Shown: positions 30,741 through 40,717, counted from the stretch's first letter. The stretch is 64,000 nucleotides of DNA from Oxalobacteraceae bacterium OTU3CAMAD1 (GCA_024123915.1 CP099650.1:620001-684000); one strand, 5' to 3'. Made by a program: numbers and translations. Notes: generated by a model from the sequence alone, not told the origin.

Positions 30741-31142
30741 TTATCTTATCGCCGTCGCTTCGATCTCGAACAACATGCCGTCCAGCGCCAGGCGCGGGAC
30801 GGGAATCAGCGTGCAGGCGGGGGCGGGATTGTCTCCCCACGCTGCGCTCAACGCCTCGCCGAAGATGCGCAGCCGTTCTTCGCTATGGTCGACGATCAGC
30901 ACGGTGAGCTTGGCGACGTTGGCGAGTCCGGCGTCCGCCGCCCGCAGCGCGGTTTGCAGGTTGTCCAGCGCCTGCTCCACTTGTGTTTCGAAATCTTCTG
31001 CCAGTACGCCATCGGCGGTTTCGCCGCCCTGGCCGGCGATGTAGATCAGACGCGCCGGCGCTTCGGCGACGACGACATGGCTGTATCCGTTGGGACGCGG
31101 GTCGTACAAACCGGGTGGGTTGATGAATTTAAGCTGGGTCAT
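30741..31142 (-). CDS. RidA (YjgF/YER057c) family protein
   Basis: This 133-residue protein has the RidA plan, with LIYIAGQGGETADG (about 31-44), a central helix (FETQVEQALDNLQTALRAAD) and a C-terminal CTLIPVPRLA-x7-EIEA segment. The Arg in IPVPRLA corresponds to the conserved position that binds the carboxylate of imine intermediates in RidA deaminases. It is divergent from soxR, and its promoter holds a SoxR box in a 19-base spacer, so induction by redox stress is predicted. The ATG at 31142 was chosen over an upstream start inside the promoter. Confidence 0.9.
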   Translation of the reverse strand: MTQLKFINPPGLYDPRPNGYSHVVVAEAPARLIYIAGQGGETADGVLAEDFETQVEQALDNLQTALRAADAGLANVAKLTVLIVDHSEERLRIFGEALSAAWGDNPAPACTLIPVPRLALDGMLFEIEATAIR

Positions 31143-31172
31143 GGCGGCCTTTCGTGTGATGAATGTGCGAAC

Positions 31173-31203
31173 ACTATAAAATCTCAACTTAACTTGAGGT
31201 CAA
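31173..31203 (-). promoter_or_regulatory. SoxR-type promoter of the RidA gene
   Basis: Read on the minus strand, TTGACC (-35, 31198-31203) and TATAGT (-10, 31173-31178) are separated by exactly 19 bases. This is the long spacer typical of MerR-family activation. The spacer carries the inverted repeat CCTCAAGTTAAGTTGAGA (31182-31199), close to the known SoxR box CCTCAAGTTAACTTGAGG. Confidence 0.9.
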
Positions 31204-31212
31204 GGATTTTAT

Positions 31213-31653
31213 ATGGCGTCTCCACCTAAGGAACTGGGCGTCGGCGAACTGGCCGAGCGGGCCGGCGTGGCCGTATCGGCATTGCACTTCTATGAGGCCA
31301 AGGGCTTGATCCATTCGGTGCGCTCCGGCGGCAACCAGCGCCGCTACGCGCGCTCGGTGCTGCGGCGGCTGGCGGTGATCAAGGTGGCGCAGCGGGTGGG
31401 CATGCCGCTGGCGGCCATCGCCGAGGCGTTAAATGCGCTCCCGTCGGGACGCACGCCGACCGTGGCGGATTGGCGCCGGCTGTCGGCCGCGTGGAAAGTG
31501 GAGTTGGAGGAGCGTATCCGGACGTTGACGCAGCTGCGCGATCAACTGGATGGCTGTATCGGTTGCGGGTGCCTGTCGTTGAAGGCCTGCCCGCTACGCA
31601 ATGCACAGGATGCATTGGCGCAGGAGGGCGCCGGCCCGCATTTCAAGCCGTAA
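31213..31653 (+). CDS. soxR: Redox-sensitive transcriptional activator SoxR
   Basis: This 146-residue MerR-family protein has an N-terminal winged helix ([20 protein letters not shown]), a dimerisation helix, and the SoxR [2Fe-2S] ligand set [12 protein letters not shown] (C-x2-C-x-C-x5-C, about 117-128). Oxidation of the cluster by redox-cycling compounds switches SoxR to an activator. AAGGA lies upstream of its ATG. No soxS is present, as expected outside enterics. The target here appears to be the divergent RidA gene. Confidence 0.96.
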   Translation: MASPPKELGVGELAERAGVAVSALHFYEAKGLIHSVRSGGNQRRYARSVLRRLAVIKVAQRVGMPLAAIAEALNALPSGRTPTVADWRRLSAAWKVELEERIRTLTQLRDQLDGCIGCGCLSLKACPLRNAQDALAQEGAGPHFKP

Positions 31654-31681
31654 CGGCGCCGGCGCGGCGGTCCGCTCGATG

Positions 31682-32152
31682 CTAGGCGCTGGATGCGCCG
31701 CCCTTGTTATCGACCGGCGGCGTTGAACCACTGCTGGGGTCGCCGCCGGTTAGCGGCGTGGCGTGGCCCGACGACGTTCCGGTGCCGGTGCGCGTGTCAT
31801 CCGCGGAGGCGGCTTCGCCGAGGCCGGTCCGTCCGGCGACGGCCGCACCGGCGGCGTTGCTGCCGCCGCCGGCCAGCGAAGCACCGGGCGTTCCCGGTGC
31901 GCCGGTGGCGTCGCTTTGTCCGCGCGGCCCTTCGCCCCCCGGTCCGCCGGCGCCGCCCGACTGGCGCGCGCCGGCAGCGGCATCCGTGCCGCCGGCAGCG
32001 CCAACGCTGTCTGCCGTGTTTGGCCTTCCCGGCGCGGTCACCGGTTGCGTGCCCGCCGACGGCGTATCGCTATTCGTCGCGGCCTTTTGCTGATTGCCTT
32101 GCGCCGCTTGCTGCTCGACCGGCGCCTGCCGGTCACGTTGCTCGTTCGCCAT
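31682..32152 (-). CDS. Disordered Gly/Ala/Ser/Pro-rich protein
   Basis: This 156-residue protein starts MANEQRDRQAPVEQQ, with GGGAG upstream. Nearly the whole chain is low complexity (Gly, Ala, Ser, Thr, Pro), with few hydrophobic residues and no signal peptide. It resembles small hydrophilic stress-linked proteins, but no family was recognised. The composition also produces long open frames on the other strand, which I take as shadows. Translation is supported mainly by the start context. Confidence 0.55.
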   Translation of the reverse strand: MANEQRDRQAPVEQQAAQGNQQKAATNSDTPSAGTQPVTAPGRPNTADSVGAAGGTDAAAGARQSGGAGGPGGEGPRGQSDATGAPGTPGASLAGGGSNAAGAAVAGRTGLGEAASADDTRTGTGTSSGHATPLTGGDPSSGSTPPVDNKGGASSA

Positions 32153-32277
32153 GACTGACTCCCGTCTCAAAAGAAGAAATTCTGCCAAAATTGATCATGT
32201 GCCGGCGCGCATTTCGTGTCGGCATGATTGGCATTGTTCACGCGAAATCTCGTATCACAGCAGAAAGGAGATCGATC

Positions 32278-32496
32278 ATGAATCAAGGAAATTCCAGCGA
32301 TAAAATTGAAGACAAGCATGACCCGTAGGATCCGGAACGTGGGCGGATGCAGCCGCCGATTCCGACCCATCCGGCCGATCCGCTGGCGGCCGGAGAGGCC
32401 GACAAGGTCGTGGAATCGCAACAGCCGGCGCGGGATCCCGATGACCCGAAGCCGTCGAGTAGCGGGCTAGGCTCGGGTCCCACCCTTGACGCGTAG
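32278..32496 (+). pseudogene. Small hydrophilic ORF with an internal amber codon
   Basis: A strong AGGAG sits nine bases before an ATG at 32278. The frame reads MNQGNSSDKIEDKHDP, stops at TAG (32326-32328), and then stays open for a further 55 codons (DPERGRMQPPIPTHPADPLA onward) to TAG at 32494. The Pro/Asp-rich coding style is continuous across the stop, which suggests one 72-codon gene with a CAG-to-TAG change. It could also be a 16-residue peptide or a sequence error. Confidence 0.5.
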
Positions 32497-32653
32497 GCGG
32501 CGCGGGATTGGGGCTGCCGCCCGGGGACTCGCCGGAAGGGGAGCGGCCGGCCACCACACGCGAGCGCGACGTCCGGGCAAACGATCAGCAGGACCGAACC
32601 GGCTAGTGCTGACGGCGGTTGCCGCCGCACCTTGTGGTCCGCTCAAGGTTCGA

Positions 32654-35600
32654 TCACATGTTGCGGCGGTACTGTCCGCCGACCTCGAACAGCGCGGTGG
32701 TGATCTGCCCCAGCGAGCACACGCGCACCGCCTCCATCAGCTTTTCGAACACGTTTTCGTTGTCGATCGCGGCTTGCTGTAAGGCTGCCAGCGCCTGCGG
32801 AGCCTGCGCCGCGTGGCGGCTGTGGAACTCCTCCAGCCGCTTGAGCTGCGATTGCTTTTCGTCGTCGGTCGAGCGGGCCAGTTCGATCTTCTGCGGCTCG
32901 CCGGTCGCCTTCGGATTGCGGAAGGTGTTGACGCCGATGATGGGCAGGGTGCCGTCGTGCTTCTGGTGCTCGTACAGCATCGACTCTTCCTGGATCTTGC
33001 CGCGCTGGTAGCCTGTCTCCATCGCGCCCAGCACGCCGCCACGCTCGGCGATGCGCTCGAACTCCTGCAGTACCGCTTCTTCCACCAGGTCCGTCAACTC
33101 CTCCATGATGAACGAACCCTGGTTCGGGTTCTCGTTCTTGGCCAGGCCCCATTCGCGGTTGATGATCAGTTGGATCGCCAGGGCCCTGCGCACCGATTCG
33201 TCGGTCGGCGTGGTGATCGCCTCGTCGTAGGCGTTGGTGTGCAGCGAGTTGCAGTTGTCGTAGATGGCGATCAAGGCCTGCAAGGTGGTGCGGATGTCGT
33301 TGAAGTCGATCTCCTGCGCGTGCAGCGAGCGGCCCGATGTCTGCACGTGGTACTTGAGTTTTTGCGAGCGGTCGTTGGCGCCGTACTTGTCGCGCATCGC
33401 CACCGCCCACAGACGGCGGGCGACGCGGCCGAGCACCGTGTATTCCGGGTCCATGCCGTTGGAGAAGAAGAACGACAGGTTGGGCGCGAAGTCGTCGATG
33501 TTCATGCCGCGCGCCAGATAGGCTTCGACGAACGTGAAGCCGTTCGACAAAGTGAACGCCAGCTGCGAGATCGGGTTCGCGCCCGCTTCGGCGATGTGAT
33601 AGCCGGAGATCGACACCGAGTAGAAATTGCGCACCTGGTGCTCGACGAAGTACTGCTGGATGTCGCCCATCACCTTCAGCGAGAATTCGGTCGAGAAGAT
33701 GCAGGTGTTCTGGCCCTGGTCTTCCTTCAGGATGTCGGCCTGCACGGTGCCGCGCACGTTTTGCAGCACCCACTCGCGCAGCTTGGCCGCTTCGTCGGCG
33801 TCCGGCTGGCGCTTGTGTTCTTCGACGAAGCGGTCGATCTGCTGGTCGACGGCGGTGTTCATGAACATCGCCAGGATGGTCGGTGCCGGGCCGTTGATGG
33901 TCATCGAGACCGAGGTGCTCGGGCTGCACAGGTTGAAGCCGTCGTACAGCACCTTCATGTCGTCCAGGGTGGCGATCGAAACGCCGGAGTTGCCGACCTT
34001 GCCGTAGATGTCCGGACGCGGCGCCGGATCGGCGCCGTACAAGGTCACCGAGTCGAACGCGGTCGACAGGCGCTTGGCGTCCATGCCGGTGGAGACCAGC
34101 TTGAAACGGCGGTTGGTGCGGAAGGCGTCGCCTTCGCCGGCGAACATGCGCGTCGGGTCTTCGCCCTCGCGCTTGAACGGGAACACGCCGGCCGTGAACG
34201 GGAACGAGCCGGGCACGTTTTCCAGCATCAGGAAGCGCAGGATCTCGCCGTGGTCCTCGTAGCGGGGCAGGGCGACCTTGCGGATCTTGGTGCCGGACAG
34301 CGTGTGCTGCACCAGGCGGGTACGGATTTCCTTGTCGCGGATTTTGACGACGTAGTCGTCGCCCGCGTAGGCGGCCTGCATCTCCGGCCAGCCGGCAAGC
34401 AGTTTCTTGGCGCCGGCGTCCATCGCCGCATCGCGGTCGGCGATCACATCGTCAAAGTCGGCGCTCTTATGCGCCAGGGCCAGCATGCGTTTGGATTCGG
34501 TCAGTTGCTGGCGTTCGCGCGCCAAGGTGACCTGCTTGCGCGTGAAGCGATGGTAGCCGCGAACGGTGTCGGCGATCTCCGCCAGGTAGCGGGCGCGCGC
34601 CGGCGGCACGATGACGTTTTTACCGCTGGAGTGGCGCAGCGCCACCGCCGGCAGTTTGCCCGGCTTGGTCGGCAGGCCGAATTGCGCCAGCTTCGGCAGC
34701 AGGCCCTGATACAACGCGGTGACGCCGTCGTCGTTGAAGCGCGACGCCTGCGTCCCGTAGACCGGCATCTCCTCGGGGCGCTGGCTCCACAGCTCGCGGT
34801 TGCGCTGGTACTGCTTGGCGACGTCCCGCAGCGCGTCCTGCGACCCCTTGCGATCGAACTTGTTGATGGCGATGAAGTCGGCGAAATCGAGCATGTCGAT
34901 TTTTTCCAGTTGCGAGGCGGCGCCGAATTCCGGCGTCATCACGTACATCGACACGTCCACGTGCGGCACGATGGCGGCGTCGCCCTGGCCGATGCCGGAG
35001 GTTTCGACGATGACCAGATCGAAGCCGGCCACCTTGCAGGCGGCGATGACGTCGGGCAGCGCCTCGGAGATTTCGGAGCCCGCCTCGCGCGTGGCCAGCG
35101 ATCGCATGAAGACACGTGTTTGAGGTTGACCATGGGCGGCCCACGGATTGATCGCGTTCATGCGGATACGGTCGCCGAGCAGCGCGCCGCCGGATTTGCG
35201 GCGCGACGGGTCGATCGAGATGATGGCGATGTTGAGCGCGTCGGCTTGGTCGAGGCGGATGCGGCGTATCAGTTCATCGGTCAGCGACGATTTGCCGGCG
35301 CCGCCGGTGCCGGTGATGCCCAGGGTCGGCACGGGCAGGTCTTCGGCGGCGGCCAGTATCTCCGTGCGCAGCGCCGGCGCGGCCTTGTCGTTTTCCAGCG
35401 CCGTGATCAACTGCGCCAGCGGGCGGTGGCGCGAGGCTACATCGCCTTCGCGCAGCGGCGCCAGCGACGTCGGGGAATACTGCGACAGATCGATGTCGCA
35501 TTGCTGCACCATCCATTGGATCATGCCGACAAGGCCCATGCGCTGGCCGTCCTCCGGGCTGAAAATCCGGGTGACGCCGTACGCATGCAGGTCGGCGATT

Positions 35601-35953
35601 TCGTCGGGGACGATGACGCCGCCGCCGCCGCCGAACACCTTGATATGCGCGCCGCCGCGCTGGCGCAGCAGGTCGATCATGTACTTGAAGTATTCGACAT
35701 GGCCGCCCTGGTAGCTGGAGATGGCGATGCCCTGCACGTCCTCCGCCAGGGCGGCGGTGACCACCTCGTCGACCGAGCGGTTGTGGCCCAGGTGGACCAC
35801 CTCCACGCCGTTCGATTGCAGGATGCGGCGCATGATGTTGATCGAGGCGTCGTGGCCGTCGAACAGCGAGGCGGCGGTGACGAACCGGATTTTGTTGTTC
35901 AGGCGCGGCTGATCCGGCACTGCTGCGATGGTCGGAGCGGAGAGGTCGTTCAT
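32654..35953 (-). CDS. icmF: Fused isobutyryl-CoA mutase IcmF (B12 domain, G-protein chaperone, mutase)
   Basis: This 1099-residue protein has three parts in the IcmF order. First is an N-terminal B12-binding domain (LFDGHDASI base-off His motif about 32-40; FGGGGGVI). A MeaB-like GTPase follows, with P-loop [10 protein letters not shown] (about 212-221) and NKFDRKG. Last is the C-terminal acyl-CoA mutase barrel with the [20 protein letters not shown] region (about 865-885). The enzyme interconverts isobutyryl-CoA and butyryl-CoA, and some homologues act on pivalyl- or isovaleryl-CoA. AAGGGA precedes the ATG. A perfect palindrome at 36004-36019 lies just upstream. The adjacent 2-oxoacid oxidoreductase could supply acyl-CoA. 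Confidence 0.96.
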   Translation of the reverse strand: MNDLSAPTIAAVPDQPRLNNKIRFVTAASLFDGHDASINIMRRILQSNGVEVVHLGHNRSVDEVVTAALAEDVQGIAISSYQGGHVEYFKYMIDLLRQRGGAHIKVFGGGGGVIVPDEIADLHAYGVTRIFSPEDGQRMGLVGMIQWMVQQCDIDLSQYSPTSLAPLREGDVASRHRPLAQLITALENDKAAPALRTEILAAAEDLPVPTLGITGTGGAGKSSLTDELIRRIRLDQADALNIAIISIDPSRRKSGGALLGDRIRMNAINPWAAHGQPQTRVFMRSLATREAGSEISEALPDVIAACKVAGFDLVIVETSGIGQGDAAIVPHVDVSMYVMTPEFGAASQLEKIDMLDFADFIAINKFDRKGSQDALRDVAKQYQRNRELWSQRPEEMPVYGTQASRFNDDGVTALYQGLLPKLAQFGLPTKPGKLPAVALRHSSGKNVIVPPARARYLAEIADTVRGYHRFTRKQVTLARERQQLTESKRMLALAHKSADFDDVIADRDAAMDAGAKKLLAGWPEMQAAYAGDDYVVKIRDKEIRTRLVQHTLSGTKIRKVALPRYEDHGEILRFLMLENVPGSFPFTAGVFPFKREGEDPTRMFAGEGDAFRTNRRFKLVSTGMDAKRLSTAFDSVTLYGADPAPRPDIYGKVGNSGVSIATLDDMKVLYDGFNLCSPSTSVSMTINGPAPTILAMFMNTAVDQQIDRFVEEHKRQPDADEAAKLREWVLQNVRGTVQADILKEDQGQNTCIFSTEFSLKVMGDIQQYFVEHQVRNFYSVSISGYHIAEAGANPISQLAFTLSNGFTFVEAYLARGMNIDDFAPNLSFFFSNGMDPEYTVLGRVARRLWAVAMRDKYGANDRSQKLKYHVQTSGRSLHAQEIDFNDIRTTLQALIAIYDNCNSLHTNAYDEAITTPTDESVRRALAIQLIINREWGLAKNENPNQGSFIMEELTDLVEEAVLQEFERIAERGGVLGAMETGYQRGKIQEESMLYEHQKHDGTLPIIGVNTFRNPKATGEPQKIELARSTDDEKQSQLKRLEEFHSRHAAQAPQALAALQQAAIDNENVFEKLMEAVRVCSLGQITTALFEVGGQYRRNM

Positions 35954-36003
35954 GGTGTCCCTTCTATTCTGTGCGTCGATCTATGTCGTGTATTTATTAT
36001 ATG

Positions 36004-36019
36004 ACGTTTACGTAAACGT
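36004..36019. promoter_or_regulatory. 16-base perfect palindrome upstream of icmF
   Basis: ACGTTTACGTAAACGT is its own reverse complement. It lies 51 bases before the icmF start, in the 78-base gap after the oxidoreductase gene. It resembles, from memory, operators of LiuR-type MerR regulators of branched-chain amino acid degradation. A weaker look-alike, TTGACGTACACGGAAA, is at 39712-39727, upstream of the oxidoreductase. Confidence 0.7.
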
Positions 36020-36031
36020 AAGCTTTTAAGG

Positions 36032-39000
36032 TCAAGCGGCGCGCTGCTGGCCGAATTGCGCCATCAATCGTGCTTTCTCGGCATGGAAGACCGCCACCGC
36101 CTTTTCCTTCACATGACCGTAACCGCGTACTTTTTCCGGCAAACCCGCCAGTTCGACGGCCAGCGCGTGGTTTTCCACGGTAAGCCCCCCGATCAATGCG
36201 GTGACCATCCCGCGATATTCGACGATCAGCGCGCGCTCCATCTTGCGCTCTTCGCTGCGGCCGAAGACATCGAACGCGCCGCCACGCAAGCCTTTGAACT
36301 TGGCCAGCAGCTTGAAGGCGCTCCACATCCACGAGCCGAATTCCGCCTTGACCAGATGGCCCTTGGCGTCCTTCTTGGCGAACAGCGGCGGCGCCAGATT
36401 GAACTTGACCGAGAAGTCGCCCTCGAACTGCTGTTTGAGCTGCTCGACGAAGCGTCCGTCCGTGTACAGGCGCGCGACTTCGTATTCATCCTTGTACGCC
36501 ATCAGCTTGAAGTAGTACTTGGCCACGGCGGTCGACAGCTTGTTCCCCAGTCCCAGCGCGGTCTCCTTGGCACGCACCTGCGACACCAGTTGTTCGTAGA
36601 CTGCGGCGTAGGCGGCGTTCTGATAATCGGTCAGGAATTGCACGCGCTTGGCGACGATGTTCTCCAGGCTTTGCGGCATCTGCACCACGATCGCCTGCGT
36701 CGGCGTGGCCACGCGCTCGACGCGCTTCAGGTCCACGGCGGCACGGCGGCCCCACAGGAAGCTCTTTTTGTTCGACGCGATGCCGACGCCATTGAGTTCG
36801 ATGGCGCGCAGCAGCGACGCCTCGGTCAGCGGAATGCGTCCACGCTGCCAGGCGTAACCGAGCATGAACAGATTGGCGGCGATGGAGTCGCCCATCAGCG
36901 CCGTGGCCAGCTTGGTGGCGTCGATGAAATCGGCGGCGCCGGGGCCGCCGACCGATTCCTCGATCAGTGCGCGCACCTCTGCCACTGGATACTGCCAGTC
37001 GGCGTTCTGCGCGAAGGTGCCGGGTGGCTGTTCGTGCAGGTTGATGACGGCCAGCGTGCGGCCGGGACGCATCTTCGACACCGCGTCGGCGGCGCCGGCG
37101 GTCAGCATGTCGCAGCCGAGGATGACGTCCGCCTCGCCGGTGGCGATGCGCTGCGCGCGCAGGTGCGCCGGCGTCTTGGCCACTTTGACGTGCGAGGTGA
37201 CGGAACCGTTTTTCTGCGACATGCCGGTCATGTCCAGCACCGACGCGCCTTTGCCTTCCAGGTGCGCGGCCATGCCCATCAGGGCGCCGACGGTGATCAC
37301 GCCGGTGCCGCCGATGCCGTTGATCAGGATGTTGTAGGGCTGCTCGCACGATGGCAGTTCCGGTTCCGGCAGGGCACCGAAGCCGTCGTCGGCGTTGTCC
37401 TTGCTAACCCCGGTTTTGGTCTTCTTCAGCGTTCCGCCTTCGACGGTGACAAAGCTCGGACAGAAGCCCTTCACGCAAGAATAGTCCTTGTTGCACGACG
37501 ATTGATCGATCGTGCGCTTGCGGCCGAACTCCGTTTCCTTCGGCAGGATGGAGGTGCAGTTCGACTGCACGCCGCAGTCGCCGCAGCCTTCGCACACGGC
37601 TTCGTTGATGACCATGCGTTTGGCCGGGTCGGGATATTCGCCTTTCTTCCGGCGGCGCCGTTTCTCGGCCGCGCAGGTCTGGTCGTAGATCAGCACCGAC
37701 ACGCCTTCGACTTCGCGCAGCTCGCGCTGGACGGCGTCCATGTCCTTGCGGTCGTGCAGGCTGACCAGCGACGGCAGCGCGCCACGGTCGGTGTAACGGC
37801 CAAGGTCCTCGGTCACCAGCGCGATGCGTTTCACCCCCTCTGCGGCCATCTGCTGCGCGATCATCGGCACCGACGTGATGCCGTCGACCGGCTGGCCGCC
37901 TGTCATCGCGACCGCGTCGTTGTACAGGATCTTGTAGGTCATATTGACCTTGGCCGCCACCGCCGCGCGGATCGCCAGATAACCGGAGTGGAAATAGGTG
38001 CCGTCGCCGAGGTTCTGGAACACGTGCGGGATCTTCGAGAACGCGGCCTGGCCGATCCACGGCGCGCCTTCGCCGCCCATGTGCGTGGTCAGCTTGTTGA
38101 ACTCCGGGTAGATCGACGTCGCCATCACGTGGCAGCCGATGCCGGCCAGCGCCAGGCTACCCTCCGGGACTTTTGTGGACGTATTGTGCGGGCACCCGGA
38201 GCAGTAGAAGGCGGGGCGGAACGGCGTGCTGATGGCCTTCTTCAGCACCGCGTCCTTGGCGTCAAGGAAGGTCAGGCGCGCCTTGATATGGTCGCAGGTG
38301 ATCGGGTCGGAGATCAGGCGCTTGACGCGCGAGGCGATCACGCGCGCCACCTGCGACACCGAGAAGTCGGCCTTGGAGGTGAGCAGCCATTCGCCGCGCG
38401 GGGCCACCCACTCGCCTTTTTCGTCGAACTTGCCGATCACGCGCGGGCGCACGTCGTCGCGCCAGTTGTACAGCTGTTCCTTCAACTGGTACTCGACGAT
38501 CTGGCGCTTTTCCTCGACCACCAGTATCTCGTCGAGGCCTTGCGCGAATTCGCGCACACTGTCCGGCTCCAGCGGCCATGGCATCGCCACCTTGAACAGG
38601 CGCAGGCCGACGTCGGCCGCCATGTTCTCGTCGATCCCCAGTTCCTCCAGCGCCTCGAGCACGTCCAGATACGATTTGCCGGAGGCGATGATGCCCAGCT
38701 TCGCGTTCGGGCTGGTGATGGTGGTGTGATTGAGTTTGTTCTCGCGCGCGTACGCCAGCGCCGCGTAGATTTTATAGTCCTGCATCAGCGCTTCCTGATT
38801 GCGCGCCTGCTGGCCCAGCGGAATGCTCGACAGGCGGGCGTTCAGGCCACCCTCGGGCATGACGAAATCGAGCGGGATTTTGACATCGACGCGGAACGGA
38901 TCGGCGTCGACGGAGGCCGACGATTCGACCGTGTCGGCCAGCGCCTTGAACGCCACCGTGCAGCCGGAAAAACGCGACATCGCCCAGCCGTGGATGCCGA

Positions 39001-39595
39001 GGTCCAGGTACTCCTGCACGTTACAGGGATACAGCACCGGGATCATCGACGCCGAGAACAGGTGGTCAGACTGGTGCGGCAACGTCGACGAATAGGCGCC
39101 GTGGTCGTCGCCCGCCACCAGCAGCACGCCGCCGTGCTTCGAGGTGCCGGCGTGGTTCATGTGTTTGAAGACGTCGCCGCAGCGGTCCACACCAGGGCCT
39201 TTGCCGTACCACATGGCGAAGACGCCGTCGTATTTGGCCTCGCCGATCAAGTCGACCTGCTGCGAGCCCCAGACGGCGGTCGCCGCCAGATCCTCGTTCA
39301 CGCCCGGCACGAACTGCACGTGGTGCGCCTCCAGGTGCGGCTTGGCCTTCCACAGGTTTTCGTCGAGGCCGCCCAGCGGCGAGCCGCGATAGCCGGAAAT
39401 GAAGCCGGCCGTGTTCAAGCCGGCCGCCTGGTCGCGCACGCGCTGCATCATCGGCAGGCGCACCAGCGCCTGGATGCCGGACAGGAAGATGTCGCCTTGG
39501 ACCGCTGTGTATTTGTCGTCAAGGCTGACGGTCGTCAGTCGGGCGCTGTCGTCTCTTGCGGACGTTGCAGGGCCGGGTGCCGTGGTATCGGGCAT
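36032..39595 (-). CDS. Indolepyruvate ferredoxin oxidoreductase family protein (fused alpha/beta)
   Basis: This 1187-residue protein fuses the TPP-dependent IorA part with the IorB-like gamma domain. Visible features are GFISGYRGSPLGG (about 45-57), the TPP-region FHSGYLAIRAAV, the iron-sulphur ligand stretch CEGCGDCGVQSNC and CNKDYSCVKGFC (about 650-720), and the INGIGGTGVITVG nucleotide-type loop (about 760). Such enzymes decarboxylate aryl or branched 2-oxoacids to acyl-CoA, reducing ferredoxin. The fused form is common in aerobic proteobacteria. Gene order with icmF suggests a role in amino-acid-derived 2-oxoacid degradation. The upstream LysR gene is in the same orientation. Confidence 0.93.
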   Translation of the reverse strand: MPDTTAPGPATSARDDSARLTTVSLDDKYTAVQGDIFLSGIQALVRLPMMQRVRDQAAGLNTAGFISGYRGSPLGGLDENLWKAKPHLEAHHVQFVPGVNEDLAATAVWGSQQVDLIGEAKYDGVFAMWYGKGPGVDRCGDVFKHMNHAGTSKHGGVLLVAGDDHGAYSSTLPHQSDHLFSASMIPVLYPCNVQEYLDLGIHGWAMSRFSGCTVAFKALADTVESSASVDADPFRVDVKIPLDFVMPEGGLNARLSSIPLGQQARNQEALMQDYKIYAALAYARENKLNHTTITSPNAKLGIIASGKSYLDVLEALEELGIDENMAADVGLRLFKVAMPWPLEPDSVREFAQGLDEILVVEEKRQIVEYQLKEQLYNWRDDVRPRVIGKFDEKGEWVAPRGEWLLTSKADFSVSQVARVIASRVKRLISDPITCDHIKARLTFLDAKDAVLKKAISTPFRPAFYCSGCPHNTSTKVPEGSLALAGIGCHVMATSIYPEFNKLTTHMGGEGAPWIGQAAFSKIPHVFQNLGDGTYFHSGYLAIRAAVAAKVNMTYKILYNDAVAMTGGQPVDGITSVPMIAQQMAAEGVKRIALVTEDLGRYTDRGALPSLVSLHDRKDMDAVQRELREVEGVSVLIYDQTCAAEKRRRRKKGEYPDPAKRMVINEAVCEGCGDCGVQSNCTSILPKETEFGRKRTIDQSSCNKDYSCVKGFCPSFVTVEGGTLKKTKTGVSKDNADDGFGALPEPELPSCEQPYNILINGIGGTGVITVGALMGMAAHLEGKGASVLDMTGMSQKNGSVTSHVKVAKTPAHLRAQRIATGEADVILGCDMLTAGAADAVSKMRPGRTLAVINLHEQPPGTFAQNADWQYPVAEVRALIEESVGGPGAADFIDATKLATALMGDSIAANLFMLGYAWQRGRIPLTEASLLRAIELNGVGIASNKKSFLWGRRAAVDLKRVERVATPTQAIVVQMPQSLENIVAKRVQFLTDYQNAAYAAVYEQLVSQVRAKETALGLGNKLSTAVAKYYFKLMAYKDEYEVARLYTDGRFVEQLKQQFEGDFSVKFNLAPPLFAKKDAKGHLVKAEFGSWMWSAFKLLAKFKGLRGGAFDVFGRSEERKMERALIVEYRGMVTALIGGLTVENHALAVELAGLPEKVRGYGHVKEKAVAVFHAEKARLMAQFGQQRAA

Positions 39596-39784
39596 GGGAG
39601 GTCTCCGTTTTTGGTATCAGATCGCACCTGAACTTGATCACGCCGGGTAGGCGCGCCAGGATCGGGCCAGGGCCGCATGGTGAGCGGAATTGGGCCTAGT
39701 ATGGGCGCGAGTTGACGTACACGGAAATAGTGTTTGCCAATCGGGGCATAAGAAAAAGTGATACCCCCCAAAGCAAAGCAGTTG

Positions 39785-40717
39785 TTAGCCGATCGGGGTG
39801 GCGCCGGGCCAGGTGCCGGACAGGCAGAGCTGTGCGCTGACTTGCTGCACCAGCCGGCTGATGGCGCTAGCGGCGTTGGTCAGGGGTATGTTTTTCGAGG
39901 CGCATAGCACCACCGTGCGCGAGATCGTCGGCTGCCGGATCGGATGGGAACGCATCGTGCCGCGTTGCAGCTCGTCCAGCACCGGCGCCGCCGGCAGCAG
40001 GGTCGCGCCCATATCGGCCAGGAGCGCCGATTTGAGGATGGCGATGGAGTTGATTTCGATGACGTTCGATAGCTTGAGCCCGACCGCGCGCACCATGCTT
40101 TCGATGCGCGGACGCACGCCGTGCTGCAGTCCCGGCAGGATCAGCGTCGTGCCCAAGGTTTGCTCCAGCGTGAGCGTCTCCTGGCCGAGCGCGAAGGCGG
40201 CGTCGGCGCGGCAGATGAAGCGCAGTTCCTCCTCCACCAGCGGCGTGGTGGCGAATTGCGCCAGTTGACCGTCGTCAAACAGCACGGCCAGGTTGACCCG
40301 GCCCGACTTGAGTTGCTCGCTCAGGTTGCCTGTCAACTCCTCGGTCAGCTGCAGCGTAATTTCCGGATAGGTGGCGCGCGCGGCCGTCAGCAGCGGCAGC
40401 GCCAGCGCGCCCGAGATGCTGTGCGGCAGCCCGAGCGTGACGCCGCCGCTGGGCCGCTCCGCCGATTGCGTGACCGCCGAGCGGGCGTCGGCCACCTGCT
40501 TGAGGATGGCTTGCGCGTGTTCGTAGAAGATCTTGCCGGCGTCCGTGCTGAGCACGCCCTGCGCCGAGCGATGCAGCAGTTGCACGCCCAGTTCCTCCTC
40601 GAGTTGGCGCAGTTGCTGCGTCAGCGCCGGTTGTGCGACGTGCAAGACCAGCGCCGCCCGCGACAGCGATCCGTGATCGACGATGGCGACAAAGTAACGA
40701 AGTTGGCGTAGTTCCAT
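39785..40717 (-). CDS. LysR-family regulator
   Basis: This 310-residue protein starts MELRQLRYFVAIVDHGSLSR, the usual LysR helix-turn-helix entry, and continues with AALVLHVAQPALTQQLRQLE and a substrate-binding domain. The upstream in-frame ATG at 40762 would prepend 15 residues ahead of the conserved MELRQL start. It precedes the oxidoreductase gene in the same orientation, with 189 bases between, so control of that gene is possible but unproven. The HD-GYP gene is divergent. Confidence 0.92.
   Translation of the reverse strand: MELRQLRYFVAIVDHGSLSRAALVLHVAQPALTQQLRQLEEELGVQLLHRSAQGVLSTDAGKIFYEHAQAILKQVADARSAVTQSAERPSGGVTLGLPHSISGALALPLLTAARATYPEITLQLTEELTGNLSEQLKSGRVNLAVLFDDGQLAQFATTPLVEEELRFICRADAAFALGQETLTLEQTLGTTLILPGLQHGVRPRIESMVRAVGLKLSNVIEINSIAILKSALLADMGATLLPAAPVLDELQRGTMRSHPIRQPTISRTVVLCASKNIPLTNAASAISRLVQQVSAQLCLSGTWPGATPIG

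Noticed and set aside
31693..32158. Plus-strand open frames opposite the disordered Gly/Ala-rich protein
   Set aside because: They arise from the high-GC low-complexity sequence, and only the minus-strand frame has a good start context.
32813..36004. A 1063-codon open frame on the plus strand, opposite icmF
   Set aside because: Shadow frame; the minus strand carries all IcmF domains in order.
36056..39631. A 1191-codon open frame on the plus strand, opposite the oxidoreductase gene
   Set aside because: Low-complexity His/Arg/Val composition and no motifs, while the minus strand encodes clear TPP and iron-sulphur motifs.
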